DNA of 64,000 nt from Forficula auricularia (GCA_024734495.1 JALMQS010000681.1:7473542-7537541), one strand, 5' to 3'. Positions 42,853 to 54,296 are shown, counted from the first letter of the stretch. The notes: generated from the letters alone by a model not told the origin. Translations and numbers: made by a program.

Positions 42853-43706
42853 CCTTGATCAAAAAGTTTCAGGAATTTATTCAGATAAACAAAAATACAA
42901 ATTTATTCATCAAAATCGATATTGTCCCATTCAAAGTACTCCCCATTGACTGCAGCGCACTTATCCCAGCGCTTGATCCAATCCTCGAAACATGTTTTTC
43001 GGTATTCGACCATTACGATTTTAAAAATGAAATCGTCTTTGCATCAACAAGTTTGTATTAAATTTTGAGTTAAAAACGGTGCGAAAATGTTAAAGAAGTG
43101 TTACTCTATCGAAAACAAAGTTTTATGTGTGGCCCTAGTTTTCGTGAGTCTGTCGAGGATGACGAACGCAGTCGACATCGAAAACCGACGAAAAGGTCGA
43201 TGAACTCAAAGAAATTATGGACGAAAACTGTAAATTGACCATTGGAGAGATGGCAGCGATCTTGAACATCGCTTATGAATCCGTTCAAGACATTTTGTTT
43301 AATGATTTGGCTTTGAGAGGACAAAAAAGACCGGATTTGTGGGAATCACGTAACGCGCGATCGAACAATGCCATCGTTATCCGCAACTTTTTGACCAAGA
43401 ACGTAACGAATACCATCCAACAGCCACCGAATTCGACTGATTTGGCTCCCTGCGACTTCTTCCTGTTCAGTCGACTCAAAAAATCGCTCCGGGGTACGCG
43501 TTTTAGCAGCCAAGTGGAGATAATGGAAAAATCGAAGACGGCTCTGATGACCAAACCAAAAACCGAATAAAAAAATGTTTTGAGAATTGGATCAAGCGCT
43601 GACATGAGTGCGTTGCAGTCGATGGGGAGTACTTTGAAGAAGACAATATCGATTTTGATTAATAAATTTGTATTTTTGATTTTCTGAAACTTTTTGATCA
43701 AAGGGG
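42853..43706 (+). mobile_element. Rearranged mariner with duplicated inverted 3' end
   Basis: Inverted ends CCTTGATCAAAAAGTTTCAG and CTGAAACTTTTTGATCAAAG next to TA dinucleotides. The left ~140 bp (to about 42995) is an inverted copy of the right end including transposase C-terminal codons, so the element has two '3' ends' facing outward. The true 5' terminus is lost. Confidence 0.85.
43100..43652 (+). pseudogene. mariner transposase, internally deleted
   Basis: Pieces in shifted frames: FRESVEDDERS (linker of the N-terminal domain), then CKLTIGEMAAILNIAYESVQ (second helix-turn-helix), then after a deletion of the region with the first two catalytic Asp residues, NSTDLAPCDFFLFSRLKKSL RGTRF with the third Asp intact, and finally CFENWIKR-stop-HECVAVDGEYFEEDN ending near 43660. 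The deletion and stop rule out activity. Similar to but distinct from the mariner at 22703. Confidence 0.88.
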
Positions 43707-43739
43707 TATGTATATGTTTATTTACTTCAAGCAGAGGAC

Positions 43740-45393
43740 AGCCTCATTGATTTCCCTTTATAATTAACATCCCTGCTACTCTCGGCAAAACATCAACATC
43801 TTTTCAATTAAACACAATAATATCATTTTCATGTTCGATCCGGTTCTTACTTTTGTTTTTATGTCAAGTATAATCGAAAAACTTAACTCGCATAGATATG
43901 TCGCAAAAGTAACCAAACACTTTTTGGTCAACTTGGGATTTTTTTGGTCCAAAATTGATCTGGGTTCTGGGGAAAGTCTAGTTTCAACATTCCATTACTT
44001 GTTATTTATCACTAAGTTGTTCTTTCATGTTTAGAGGAATCTGAGCATGTTGAAAGGAATTTCACTACACTGGTTGCAACCACTCTCGCAAGCGGGGCTT
44101 AGGGAGGAGGCGCCAACAAAATTCTTGTCAAAGGGTAGTCCAGCTTTGGAAAAGTTTCCGATCAACTGGTTTATTCTATTACTCGTACTGATTTATTACA
44201 CATCCTCACAAATTATTTTCTAAAAATTTGCCAATACATGCATTTGAATTTTTTTCTTGCTCACATTTTCGCTGTTATATCAAAATTTGCCCAGTTAATA
44301 GGGAGGTTTCAGCTTACATTAATTGCGGAAAAAGATTTTATCTAGGATCGTTTGGTTTGGTGTGGGTATGCCAAATCTAAGTTTGCGACCTCGAAAGTGA
44401 GAGGGACAACATTTGGTGGCCGAAAAACCTCGAAATTTTCGGACTTTTTCCAGTTTTTTGCTTATAACTCGAAAACAGTTAACATTTTGTAAATAATTGT
44501 TCTATACTAAATTAAAGAAGACAAAATTTCGTGTCGATTAGAAAAAAGAAATGCAAAATTGATTCAGTATTTCGTTTTTTAATGGGGATCGAAAAAACCT
44601 CCCAGGATCACTTTTGAATATCCCAATAACTCGCACTTTTTTCGATTTTTTCCCATTTAGACCATGAAGGAGCACGTTTTCGACAAAGACCACTCTATAC
44701 ATTTTTAAACTAGATTAAATTTGCTACAATTGAAACAAAGTTTCATCTTAATTCGATAATGGCGCCGCAATGACGTTGAAGTTTTGAAAAACTGCAATTT
44801 GTTTGCAAAAAAATGCAGTTTTTCCTTCATAAAATGAAAGCCACTCATCCTAGAAACTGGATTCCTATCTCATTGTCTAGGAAATTTTGTTGACTTGAAC
44901 GTTTACTTGGACTACTTTTTTGTTAAAACTCTTAGATTTATAGACAGGAAATGATCAATTGTTTCAAAAAATAGCAGTTTATCCTTCATAAAATAAAAAC
45001 CACTCATTCTAGAAACTTGATTTCTATCTCATCCTCTAAATGTCGTATGTAAAAATCATCACTTTTCAGTATCTAAGAAAACCTTTTGTTTTCATCTATA
45101 TTAACCCTAAATAGTTTGTTTTGTTTTTAAACTGTAACTTGAGTTCTATCACCTGATAACATACACAAATTTGAAAGGGGATAGGTATAGCTAACAAATA
45201 AATACAAGTGTTTTATTTCAATAAATTTTTTTTTTTTTGTAATTTTGACATACGATATTTTGATTTAACAGAGATGATATTATTTTTTTTTATTAACCTT
45301 AATATAATTTAACTATTCAATATATTTTATTACAATTATAAGAGTTATTCAAAACTTCTTGAACCAATACTAATAAAGTCTTTTTTCTTTCAG
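43740..45393. other. Intronic DNA with unassigned repeats
   Basis: CTACTCTCGGCAAAAC (43775) matches the outer end of the hammerhead elements. The block 44300-45190 has two internally similar parts (TTTTTCCTTCATAAAATGAA at 44820 and TTTATCCTTCATAAAATAAA at 44988), suggesting an old duplicated repeat. No exon recognised before 45394. Confidence 0.45.
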
Positions 45394-45692
45394 AGGTTAC
45401 AGATATAAAAAAAGAAGAAGATACCTGGGAGCCCGGGGAGAACTCTTCCTCGAATTATATGGTGAGCATCCCCAGTGCGACTTGTATGACTTGTATACGC
45501 ACTTTTGAGTCTGAGTTGGAACTCCACCGACATTTAACCGCTAAACATATCAGCAATCCATTGGTTGTATTACGACGAGTTATAGTTCCCGAATCAATCA
45601 ACTTTGATATCAAAGAAGAAACTTTAGAGCTAAAACCTCCAAAGAAACCAGCAAGAGCAGTCGCCTGTAAACGAATTCGAAGTTATATTCAG
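45394..45692 (+). CDS. Zinc-finger gene, exon 2 (C2H2 finger)
   Basis: Acceptor TTTTTTCTTTCAG, donor CAG|GTAAGA; enters in phase 1 and leaves in phase 0, 299 bp. It encodes residues 115-214 of the assembled protein. Residues 145-166 form a C2H2 finger, C-x2-C-x12-H-x4-H (CMTCIRTFESELELHRH...H), with the usual Phe and Leu core positions. IKKE (119-122) and IKEE (187-190) fit the SUMO-attachment consensus. The end is basic (KPPKKPARAVACKRIRSYIQ), a possible nuclear-localisation or DNA-contact segment. A single finger with flanking basic regions suggests a DNA- or protein-binding nuclear factor. The exact family was not recognised. Confidence 0.85.
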
Positions 45693-46088
45693 GTAAGAAT
45701 TTCAGGGATCCCTTGACCTTATAAATTAAGACATATTGTAATTTTTGTTTGTTTTGTATTTGCATTGCTTTTAACGAATAGACAAATTTCGGAAGGCGGT
45801 TCTCATAATTGAGTTAATTCTGTTAACTTAATTCTATTTTACCGTAAGATTTTTTTTTTTAATTTAAAGTCACCATTCGCCTATTGAAATATAAAAATTT
45901 TCCTTCCCAATTCATTCTACCTTTTATACTTATTTTTACTTTACCATATTTATACTGAAAGTAGTATTCCTATTGAATTTGAATCAAAAGCTTTGAAGAA
46001 AATAAATAGGCCATTTTCCTATAATATTTTCAAGATACTTAAAACTATTAGAAATACTCCTATTTGTAATTAGAATGATAATATAAAA

Positions 46089-46930
46089 CAGGGGTGCCCA
46101 AGACGCAGTGCGTCATTGAAATTTCTGGGGGGCTGAAAATTGTTGCAAAATTAGCAATATATGCTAAAAATAAAAACGGTCACGTTTATAACTTGAAGAA
46201 AAGTTCATAAAACCTCCTTTAATTATTTAGAAGAAAAGAAAATATAATGTACAAGGGGGGGGGGGGGTCACGTTAGGGGTGGGCACTAGGATGCTCCTTA
46301 TTTTGGATATTTTCGAATATTTATGCTGACAGTGGCCCAAATGGTTAGAAATAAATAAAAAAAAAAAAAAACATCTCCCAAGTTTCAAGTCTTTATCTCA
46401 ATTTTAACCTAGTGCTAAACAGCGATTAAGTTTCCCATCTAAATAACATGGGGTTTTGGCATTGAACGATCAATTTTTTATTCCACCCAAAGTAATGGTT
46501 CAAAAAATTTGAAACTCTGTAGACTCTATCCTTATAATATTACCTATCGTTCAGAATGTTTACATATTTTTAGCTATTACAATTTTGGAGTTATATCTAG
46601 ATAAAATATCTTAGTGTTACCAAGTTATGGACTACAAATTTATAATAGCTAAAAATCTGTAAAGATTCTGAAGGATAGCTACTATTATAAGGATAGAGTC
46701 TACAGAGTTTCAAATTTTTTGACCCATTACTTTGGTCGGAATAAAACAATTGATCGTTCAATGCCAAAAGCCCCTTGTTATTTAGATCGCTGTGTAACAA
46801 GCACTAGGTTAAAATTGAGATAGTGACTTGAAACTTGGGGGATATTTTTTTTATTTATTTCTAACCAGCCCCTGTCAGCATAAATATTCGAAAATATCCA
46901 AAATAAGGAGCACCCTAATGGGCACCCCTG
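46089..46930. mobile_element. hAT-like palindromic MITE (842 bp)
   Basis: Inverted ends CAGGGGTGCCCA and TGGGCACCCCTG flanked by TATAAAA on both sides. Inside, arms of about 270 bp (46280-46560 and 46640-46920) are nearly exact mirror images, for example CTCCTTATTTTGGATATTTT with AAAATATCCAAAATAAGGAG. A transcript would fold into one long hairpin. The end piece recurs at 52646-52714. Confidence 0.9.
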
Positions 46931-46937
46931 TATAAAA

Positions 46938-48081
46938 TATAGATAATTCCTTAAAAAACAATTATTTATTAAATTAAAGCACTTATGTATATTAAGATTA
47001 TCTTTAAATATTTACTTAATATTTACCTACATTTTTAAACAAGGTCCATATTACTTACCTACTATTATAATAAATAGCTTGTCTAGAATCAAGTAAACAA
47101 TACATGTTGGTTCAGGCTTTTGATTGGTGATTTTCATGTGATCAAGTGACGTCAAGTTAAATGTTAACAAAATATGGGCTCAGTTAACTTGGTCACAGTT
47201 ACGTCGGAACGTAAAAAAATGAAAGCGGATCTGATTTCACGTCTCAAAACAAAACAAAACAAAAATGGAATTTTGGAGTAAAAAATTTTATTTTGGGGTA
47301 TAAAAGTGGTTTTATGAATTATACATATTATACAATGGTACAATTTAAAAATAAAGTTTGAAAATCAATGTTCTAGTTTAAAACAATCCTGCTTATTCTT
47401 CAGCACATAAATCATTTTAATTCTCATACAAAATATTCATATTATTGTTTCTTTTGTATTAATATCAGAAAGAAAATTTCCATCTCTTCTCCTCTTTTAA
47501 GAGAGTGACCTCGTTCCAATAAATTTATTTTATTCAGAATTTTATTTTTCATTATCCTTGGGGCTGCCTTCCATTCAATTCTCCATTAAAATTCTACCAG
47601 TCCGTCTCTCCAAAAGAAAATACTTTTAATTATCTTTCATCTTGGCCTTTCACAATTGCTTTTATTAAGTTTTTATTTCATCATTCATTTTAATATTCTA
47701 AATATTTGTTTTTATATTGATTTCGAAGATTTTGTGATGTTTTTTATGGTGATCAGGCTAGCGATATATAGAAGGATTTATTTATTCTCTACCTACTAGC
47801 AGAAACATACTTAATAAAAAAAATTAACAGCTTGTACTATCCGACACTCAATTGCAGTCAAACTTAGCGAGCTCTACTTTGTTATCATTGAATATCATGA
47901 TAAAAGAAAATCAACCTTTCGTACAAATAATCCTTCATAAAAACCCAGAATAAAGTCGGAAACTTCGTGTAATAAGTCATTTGTCATTTTAGCCGCAATT
48001 ATATCTAAAAGCTATTTTCTAAAATAAAATATAATAAATCGATGAAAGCAAATCTTTATTATGCTATAGAGTGCGCAGGAA
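46938..48081. other. Intronic DNA, nothing recognised
   Basis: No exon, RNA or repeat boundary supported. Confidence 0.4.
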
Positions 48082-48243
48082 ATCAAATAATTATGATGAA
48101 GGCGCTGATAGCTTATGTATAATAATTAGATGCTGTTCTGAGATATGTAAGCCCTTTGAACCAGATGTGGAGTTCAAATGAAGTCAAGGAATTTTATTCT
48201 GGTGAATAATGAGATGTATTGTCTTGTTTGGATGTTTTATTTT

Positions 48244-48302
48244 CAAATCACGAGACGGTTTCGGCGGAGACTCTCCACCATCATTAGTCAGTGTTTGAAT
48301 TA
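48244..48302 (-). ncRNA. Hammerhead ribozyme, left arm, G5-to-A core change
   Basis: Minus strand: TTCAAACACTGA, CTAATGA (consensus CTGATGA), helix II GGTGGAG-AGT-CTCCGCC, GAAA, CCGTC, then TCGTGATTTGAA, which pairs well with the upstream strand. The invariant G5 is A, so cleavage is expected to be lost. Confidence 0.65.
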
Positions 48303-48314
48303 TATAGCGCTCAA

Positions 48315-48470
48315 CGAGGGGTGAACCGCGATTGGAATTAGGTGTACACCGTCTTTGGAATTACTTTGGAATTCATTAGATAATCTATTGCCATATATTG
48401 TCTTCTACTTGGAAATGAAAGTGGAAGTGGAAGTAGGCGTACACGATTTTAGGTCGCGGTTCACCCCTCG
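48315..48470. mobile_element. hAT-like MITE (156 bp), perfect 8-bp TSD
   Basis: Inverted ends CGAGGGGTGAACCGCGA and TCGCGGTTCACCCCTCG; GCGCTCAA duplicated at 48307-48314 and 48471-48478. The right arm of the surrounding palindrome preserves the uninterrupted site (GAGCGCT, 49171). Confidence 0.92.
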
Positions 48471-49182
48471 GCGCTCAATATACGTTCATAGTATACAGTA
48501 AGAAAAGCATTTGATATGTTTTAATTACATTTTTGTAATGCTATAAAACATATATATTATAAATACAACATTGTTCGTGAAAGGTTAAAATTAAATGAAA
48601 ATATACATAATAATTGTGTTATGTCCTTCATATAATATATGTAAAAATTACTTATTTGTATGTCAAAATGATATATGTTTAGAAGTCTTTAAATAAGTAA
48701 AACAACAAAAAAAATATAAAATATAAAAATCCTTCTTTATAAATTCATCAATCAACAATTTTTCATATTAACATATCGAAACGAATCTCAGTCTTCAATC
48801 TTTTATAAAAATGTATATTAAAAGATTGAAGACTGAGATTCGTTTCGATATGTTGATATGAAAAATTGTTGATTGATTAACTCATAATTCATGACTATGA
48901 ATTTATAAAGAAGGATTTTTATATTTTATATTTTTTTGTTGTTTTACTTATTTAAAGACTTCATAACATATATAACATCATTTTGACATACAAATAAGTA
49001 TTTTTTACATCTATTATATGAAGGACATAACACAATATGTATATTTTCATTTAATTTTAACCTTTCACGAGGATTGTTGTATTAATATTATATATATGTT
49101 CTATAGCATTTCAAAAATGTAATTGAAACATATCAAATGCTTTTCTTACTGTATATTATGAACGTACATTGAGCGCTGTATA

Positions 49183-49242
49183 ATTCAAACACTGGCTGAT
49201 GATGGTGGAGAGTCTCCGCTGAAACCGTCTTGTGATTTGAAA
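49183..49242 (+). ncRNA. Hammerhead ribozyme, right arm, intact core, sense in intron 2
   Basis: CTGATGA (49196-49202), one unpaired T, helix II GGTGGAG-AGT-CTCCGCT, GAAA (49221-49224), CC and the cleavage triplet GTC (49227-49229). Helix I pairs TTCAAA-CAC upstream with GTG-A-TTTGAA downstream (nine pairs around one-base bulges). Every invariant core position is present. It is on the same strand as the zinc-finger gene and inside its second intron, so it would be present in that pre-mRNA. Confidence 0.88.
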
Positions 49243-49376
49243 ATTAAACATCTAAACAAGACAATACATCTCATTATTCAACCAGAATAAAATTCCTTGT
49301 CTTCATTTGAACACCACATCTGGTTCAAAGGGCTTACATACCTCAAAACAGCATCTAATTATTATCAAATAATTAT

Positions 49377-50116
49377 AATTCTACTACCGCATTCTCATTT
49401 CACGCTTTAATCACACAAAACGGTATTATTTCATTCATCTGTTATAACATTAAGGGGAATTAAAAAAGCTTTTTAAGAGGGGGTAAAATCTGCTTGAAGA
49501 TCTCAAACCACAAGTGCGCATTCTTACATGATATCTGCATACTAGGGTGCTTGAAATTTTATCTATTTCTATCTGTTTCAAACTTAAATCCATTAGACCA
49601 TAGTTTAGACATTTCTCTCAATCGAATCGAAGCACTTCTCATTATTCTCTTTTTAAGATAAAGTTTTGGAAATTTCAAATTGTTATTGTCTGTTGCTTTC
49701 TGTTTTATTTTATTTTTATCTTTATAGTAGAATTAACAATAAATTTAAAAAACTTTTTGTATTATTCAATGAAACCATAAATGAATTATGGTTGGGCCAA
49801 TAGAAATTATTTATTTTATTATTCCAAAAGAAGTTTCTGCAGAAAATTGCACATATTTAATGAGACAAACACCTCAGGATGCACGACGTTTCAATTCGAG
49901 AACTAGGTGTCGAATTATCGTGCATTCTGAAAATTTATCTCATTAACAATTTGCACTCTTAGTGGTTTTAGCTATAATTTCATTTCAGCAGCTCAATCAC
50001 CAAAGCATTCAATCTGCAATTTCATAAGCCTGTTTGTAAAGTTTTATTTTTTATTTTATAATAAATCAATGCAAGAAACTCGCCTAATTTTGATGAAAAC
50101 GTAAAAATAGTTTTTA
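49377..50116. other. Intronic DNA, nothing recognised
   Basis: A small inverted pair near 49870-49930 (GGATGCACGACG...AACTAGG / CCTAG-like) was noted but not convincing. No other feature. Confidence 0.4.
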
Positions 50117-50413
50117 CCCAGACAGACTGAAATATTGCAGCAACATTGAAGTGTCAATATTGTAGTGGCATCAATGAAGTGCCAATATTGCAGTGGCAAC
50201 ATTGAAGTCCCAATATTGCAGTGGCAGCATTGAATTCGCAATATTGCTGCAATGTTCCTACAACATTGGCAATATTGTTGCAATGTTACTGCAATATTGC
50301 CGCAATGTTGTAAAAGAGGTGGACATAGGAATATGGCTGCAATGTTGTTGCAATGTTCCTGAAAGCTTTAATATTGTAATGTAATATTGCTGCAATATTC
50401 CCTTCTGTCTGGG
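50117..50413. mobile_element. TA-flanked element built of GCAATATT/GCAACATT repeats
   Basis: Ends CCCAGACAG and CTGTCTGGG with TA on both sides. The interior consists of about 20 variants of GCAATATTG or GCAACATTG, mixed in both orientations and partly palindromic, with two larger tandem units around AGTGGCA...CATTGAAGT. Non-coding; chance frames are Cys-rich because of the repeats. Superfamily unknown (TA target is compatible with Tc1/mariner). Confidence 0.8.
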
Positions 50414-50660
50414 TAATAATAATAAATTAAAAAACCAATTCAATTAGAAAATTGATCATAAAGAAAAATAATATTCCAACAATTACGATGATTTTTAGAA
50501 CAAACCATTTGTACTATTAAAAGTAGTATTAATATATGTTATTCAAAACGATGTTTCATTAATAATTAGTTAATGTTTTTTTTCCTGGAAAGTTTAAAAG
50601 TATTACAATGCAAATGCAGCTCAAACGACTATTTCTTCCATTTACGCAAAATATTCAAGT

Positions 50661-50682
50661 TTCTCTCTCTCTCTCTCTCTCT
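50661..50682 (+). repeat. (TC)n microsatellite
   Basis: About eleven TC units. Confidence 0.95.
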
Positions 50683-51254
50683 TAATATTTGAAGGTTTAT
50701 CTATTAATAATATTCTTCTAATTATGTGCTAACGTGATATTTCTTTTCAATTTAATTTTATATTTAATGTGAGTGGAAGAAATATGAATTAAAAAATTAC
50801 AATATTTTTTAATTGTAATTGAAAAGGTATACAAATTACATTCTTTCGATAAACCCTCGTAGATCGCAAAATTCTTGATTGACATTAAAAATTCACGAGG
50901 CTTTTTTTTATCTTTCAATATATATTAGAGATAATACAGTGTGTGTCTCTAAAATTTTTATCAAAAAAAATAATCAAAATTATCTAATTTTTCCCAATAG
51001 AAAAACTTTGTGTTCGAAATTAGGTATTTATAAAAGCTAATTATAAAAGTTCAGGTATCGCTTAATCCTTAGTTCGCTTTTCTTTATTGTAATGTATGGT
51101 AATTCATAAACAAAACCCAAATCTAACGCTTTCATCTAATAAAATTATATGAGGCGTGTAGCTGCACAACTTTTTAAATATAAAAAATAAAAATATGGGG
51201 AGGATACCTTATTCCCTGTCTTCTAATTGCCGACCCCACTACAGATCAATTTAA

Positions 51255-51475
51255 TTATTTTCTAAACATGAATTTAGGTCATTGATCAAAGATTTTAATA
51301 GATATGTTTATATTGCATGTAGGAGGATCTTGTCCCCTCTGGAGTCGAACCCAAGCACTAGTAAGATTTCCGGGCAAAACTAGTCAGACCCTTGATTATA
51401 TATCACAAGTTGATTTTGAGAAATTAAAATCTTTGATAAATGACCTAAATTCATGTTCGTAAAATTATAATAATT
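51255..51475 (-). repeat. Inverted repeat around a tRNA-like box
   Basis: Arms CATGAATTTAGGTCATTGAT and ATCAAAGATTTT against AAAATCTTTGATAAATGACC and TAAATTCATG. Between them the minus strand holds GGGTTCGACTCCAGAGGGGA, a good box B, after GACTAGTTTTGCCCGGAA. The body resembles the tRNA-like pieces at 61510-61580 and 62040-62110. Probably part of a SINE-containing foldback family. Confidence 0.65.
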
Positions 51476-51988
51476 GATTATATATCACAAGTTGATTTTG
51501 AGAAAAAATTCAATCTTTCTTTCTCAAATAGATACTCATTTCTTTACAATTAATTATTTGTATTAATTTATAATTGTACCGTATTTTGAATATTAGTGTC
51601 AGTATTGTGGACAAATTTTAAATTCCTTATCTGGTTTATTTTACTATATTTATTTTCTTAAAAACTATATAAATTCTTATGAAAATATTATGTTTAATAC
51701 ATGAGTGCTTTCTAACTTAAGAAAAGTCCATGATTTCACGAATTTCATAATGTAATAAATACAATTCAACTAAATATTGATGAAAACTATAACAAAACGT
51801 TTTATTTTCACAAACTCTCCTGCTCATTTGTAGCACTATTAATTTTTTTCTTTTACGAAACATATTAAATGATTATGTTGCTGCAAAACTTTAAAAATCC
51901 AAATTTACAAAATTTTTCCTCAAATTTATTTTTAGAAAAAATTGTTATGAACAAAAAGTATCTACATATCAAATAATGTAGTATAAAT

Positions 51989-52405
51989 GTTGCAGTAAAA
52001 CCCCGTTTTTAGTAAGAACGGGTTCTTACTAATATAGTTAAAACGCGTTTCACTGAATACCTTTGAAGCAACTAGAGTTTATTAATGTTAGTTAGGTTTG
52101 GTTCAAGGTCTAGAATCTTAATTTTTGACCTTCCACCTCATTTAGGGTGTTTATTTTCAAAAAATTTTAAACGAAAATATCAAAAATTAGAATAAAGCTG
52201 TAGAGGATTTAATTTTTGACATTTTCGTTTAAAAAACTTTGAAAATAAACACCCAAATGAGGCGGAAGGTCAAAAATGAAGATTCTAGACCTTTGAACCA
52301 AACTCAACCAACATCAGTAAACTCTGGTTGCAACAAAGGTATTTAGTGAATCGTATTTTAACTAGCAAGAACCCGTTCTTACTAAAAACGAGTTTTTACT
52401 GCAAC
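51989..52405. mobile_element. Inverted-repeat MITE (417 bp), GTTGCAGTAAAA ends
   Basis: Ends GTTGCAGTAAAACCCCGTTT and AAACGAGTTTTTACTGCAAC with ATAAAT on both sides. Arms pair for most of their length (for example TAAGAACGGGTTCTTACT, itself a hairpin). The same terminal text forms part of the palindrome at 60568-62798. Confidence 0.85.
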
Positions 52406-52645
52406 ATAAATACATATAATATATTAAACTAAAGATTGAATAAATATTTAAGCATTATTAAAGTAGGGATGCCCCCCCCCAGTTTAATGAAACCCTTACA
52501 AATAGAGGAATTCATTACAACTTTAGGTCTACTAGTTCTACAGAATATATATTTTATTCAATTCTAAAGAACCAGGAGAAGATCTTATTACCTTTTGTTG
52601 AAGTTACCATATAAAACTCGACCGCTTTTATTTCTACCATATAAT

Positions 52646-52714
52646 GCTAATTTTGCAACAATTTTCAACCCCCTCCCAGAAATTTCAATGACCCACTCTG
52701 CGTCTTAACCCCCT
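52646..52714 (-). mobile_element. Fragment of the hAT-like family at 46089
   Basis: TGCTAATTTTGCAACAATTT through GAAATTTCAATGACCCACTC mirrors 46089-46157 in reverse complement, ending CTTAACCCCCTG. Single end only. Confidence 0.8.
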
Positions 52715-53336
52715 GATTAAAGTTTGAATAAGTTCTACGTAAACTGCGACTGGCCAAACAACGAGGATTTTTTATGAGGTTTACTAAAGGATTTTTATGA
52801 GGTTTTTACTAACCGCTGTTTGTTTGTTGAGGCTTTGGTGGTTACTAACCTTACTTTCCGTGATTGTAAGTCACAGCTTAACAACTACTAATATACTATT
52901 GGGGAAATAGAGAAGTAAAAAATACCTTGTTGTAATTGGTCATACTATTTAACGACATCATGAAAATAATTTGATTATTTTTATTTGTAAGTTAATAAAC
53001 CTTTTTTTTTTTGTATAATTTTCTCAATAGGCTTATGGAAGACTTAATGAGTTTTGCAATTACACGCCTCAAATAAATATATTATATCGTCGCCTTAGAG
53101 AGTAAACCTGGTAACTCATAACAAGGATATTTTACAGGGGAGAGAAAAAACAAACAAAATTTAATATTGTTGTTATGGAAAAAAATATTTTTCACATTTT
53201 TTTCCTACAACTTACGATCGTAATTTTAAGGTGCAGTTTTATTTGGATGATGCTGCATCTCTTTTTCTTTCGAACGGTATTAATATGTCATATTTGATAA
53301 AAAATGGAGTTAGCAGGTTTACACTCTAATATAGAT
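52715..53336. other. Intronic DNA, nothing recognised
   Basis: A short direct duplication TTTTTATGAGGTTTACTAA (52769 and 52792) is the only structure seen. Confidence 0.4.
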
Positions 53337-53445
53337 CAGTGGTGTCATCACAAATTTAGCACTACGGGTACGGTGAAATTTTTTAACCCCTAAAATAAAT
53401 AGATAAAATAAAAAAACCAGTGCGGGAACGGCGTTGACACCCCTG
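53337..53445. mobile_element. hAT MITE (109 bp), perfect 8-bp TSD
   Basis: Inverted ends CAGTGGTGTCA and TGACACCCCTG; ATATAGAT duplicated at 53329-53336 and 53446-53453. Confidence 0.88.
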
Positions 53446-54296
53446 ATATAGATATATATTTAAATTTTATTTAACTTGCTTGAAATTACTATAAGTTGCA
53501 TCAATAGTATTTAACACCCTCTCACTCAACTTTAAACGTATACGATTTCGCGAGGTAATTAAATTTTTTTATTGTTCCTATTATTATTCTAAAAGTCATA
53601 TAATATCATTAAATCACCCAGAGGCGACATCACTACTAAAATAGGAGAAACAAGGCAAGTGAGCTTGTTGAATTTTACTTAATTCTCTCTAAATAAGGAA
53701 TATCTTTTTTTTTAATACTTTTGATAGATTTTAGAAAATTCAAAAATGACTAGATAAAATAATTTGGAAATAGTTTGTTAAAAGATATTCTTTGTATTTG
53801 ATGGGATTCTTTTTCTATAGATATCTGTCGTATTTCATGTGTTATTAATATATTATTTGTGTATTTATTAAGTTTATTACGACTTTAAGATTAAAAATAA
53901 TTGAAATGTCTTTAATGGTAAACAATTTACTAAATTTTCTTTGAAAAATGAAACTTTTTTGTAAATATAAAAATTGAGTGTAGCAAATTTCTTTGGAAAA
54001 TCCCAAGGTATATATAAATTATTATCAGAAATAACTCGGATTCAATTTAAGACACCTGCTTGATTTTCCAAAGAAATTATTTTACCTTTGATTTTTCTAA
54101 ATTTATTGATAAAAAGCCATCTTATCACAATATGGTAATTTTTAAAATATAAATTTCAAAGAAATAATTAAATTTACAGAATCATATTATTTATTTTTAA
54201 ATTATATAATTTTTTTAATACCTACAACGTAATTTATGGCAATAGCTAATAGTGATAAACAAATACTTTACTAATAAAGATCGAATTTTTAAAAAA
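53446..54296. other. AT-rich intronic DNA
   Basis: Two phrases on the same strand, TTCTTTGGAAAATC and GATTTTCCAAAGAAAT (53988 and 54062), form a small inverted repeat. No gene. Confidence 0.4.

Larger units (their letters stand above)
37368..45393 (+). other. Intron 1 of the zinc-finger gene (8.0 kb)
   Basis: Starts GTGAGA, ends TTTTTTCTTTCAG. It holds hAT-like debris (37430-37850), a dispersed repeat (39170), a pogo-like MITE (40387), a LINE tail (41528-42490) and a rearranged mariner (42853). No other coding exon was recognised within it. Confidence 0.6.
48095..49363. mobile_element. Palindromic hammerhead element, 12-13-bp TSD
   Basis: ATCAAATAATTAT is duplicated at 48082-48094 and 49364-49376. 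The interior is one giant imperfect palindrome centred near 48815 with arms of about 550-600 bp, from ATGCTGTTCTGAGATATGTA to its mirror TACATACCTCAAAACAGCAT. Each arm bears a hammerhead motif. The left arm is interrupted by a separate 156-bp MITE (48315-48470). No protein. The size of the target duplication matches the Penelope-like insertion at 34240. Confidence 0.92.

Noticed and set aside
50056..50443. Cys-rich small protein
   Set aside because: The frames are produced by GCAATATT-type repeats inside a TA-flanked element.
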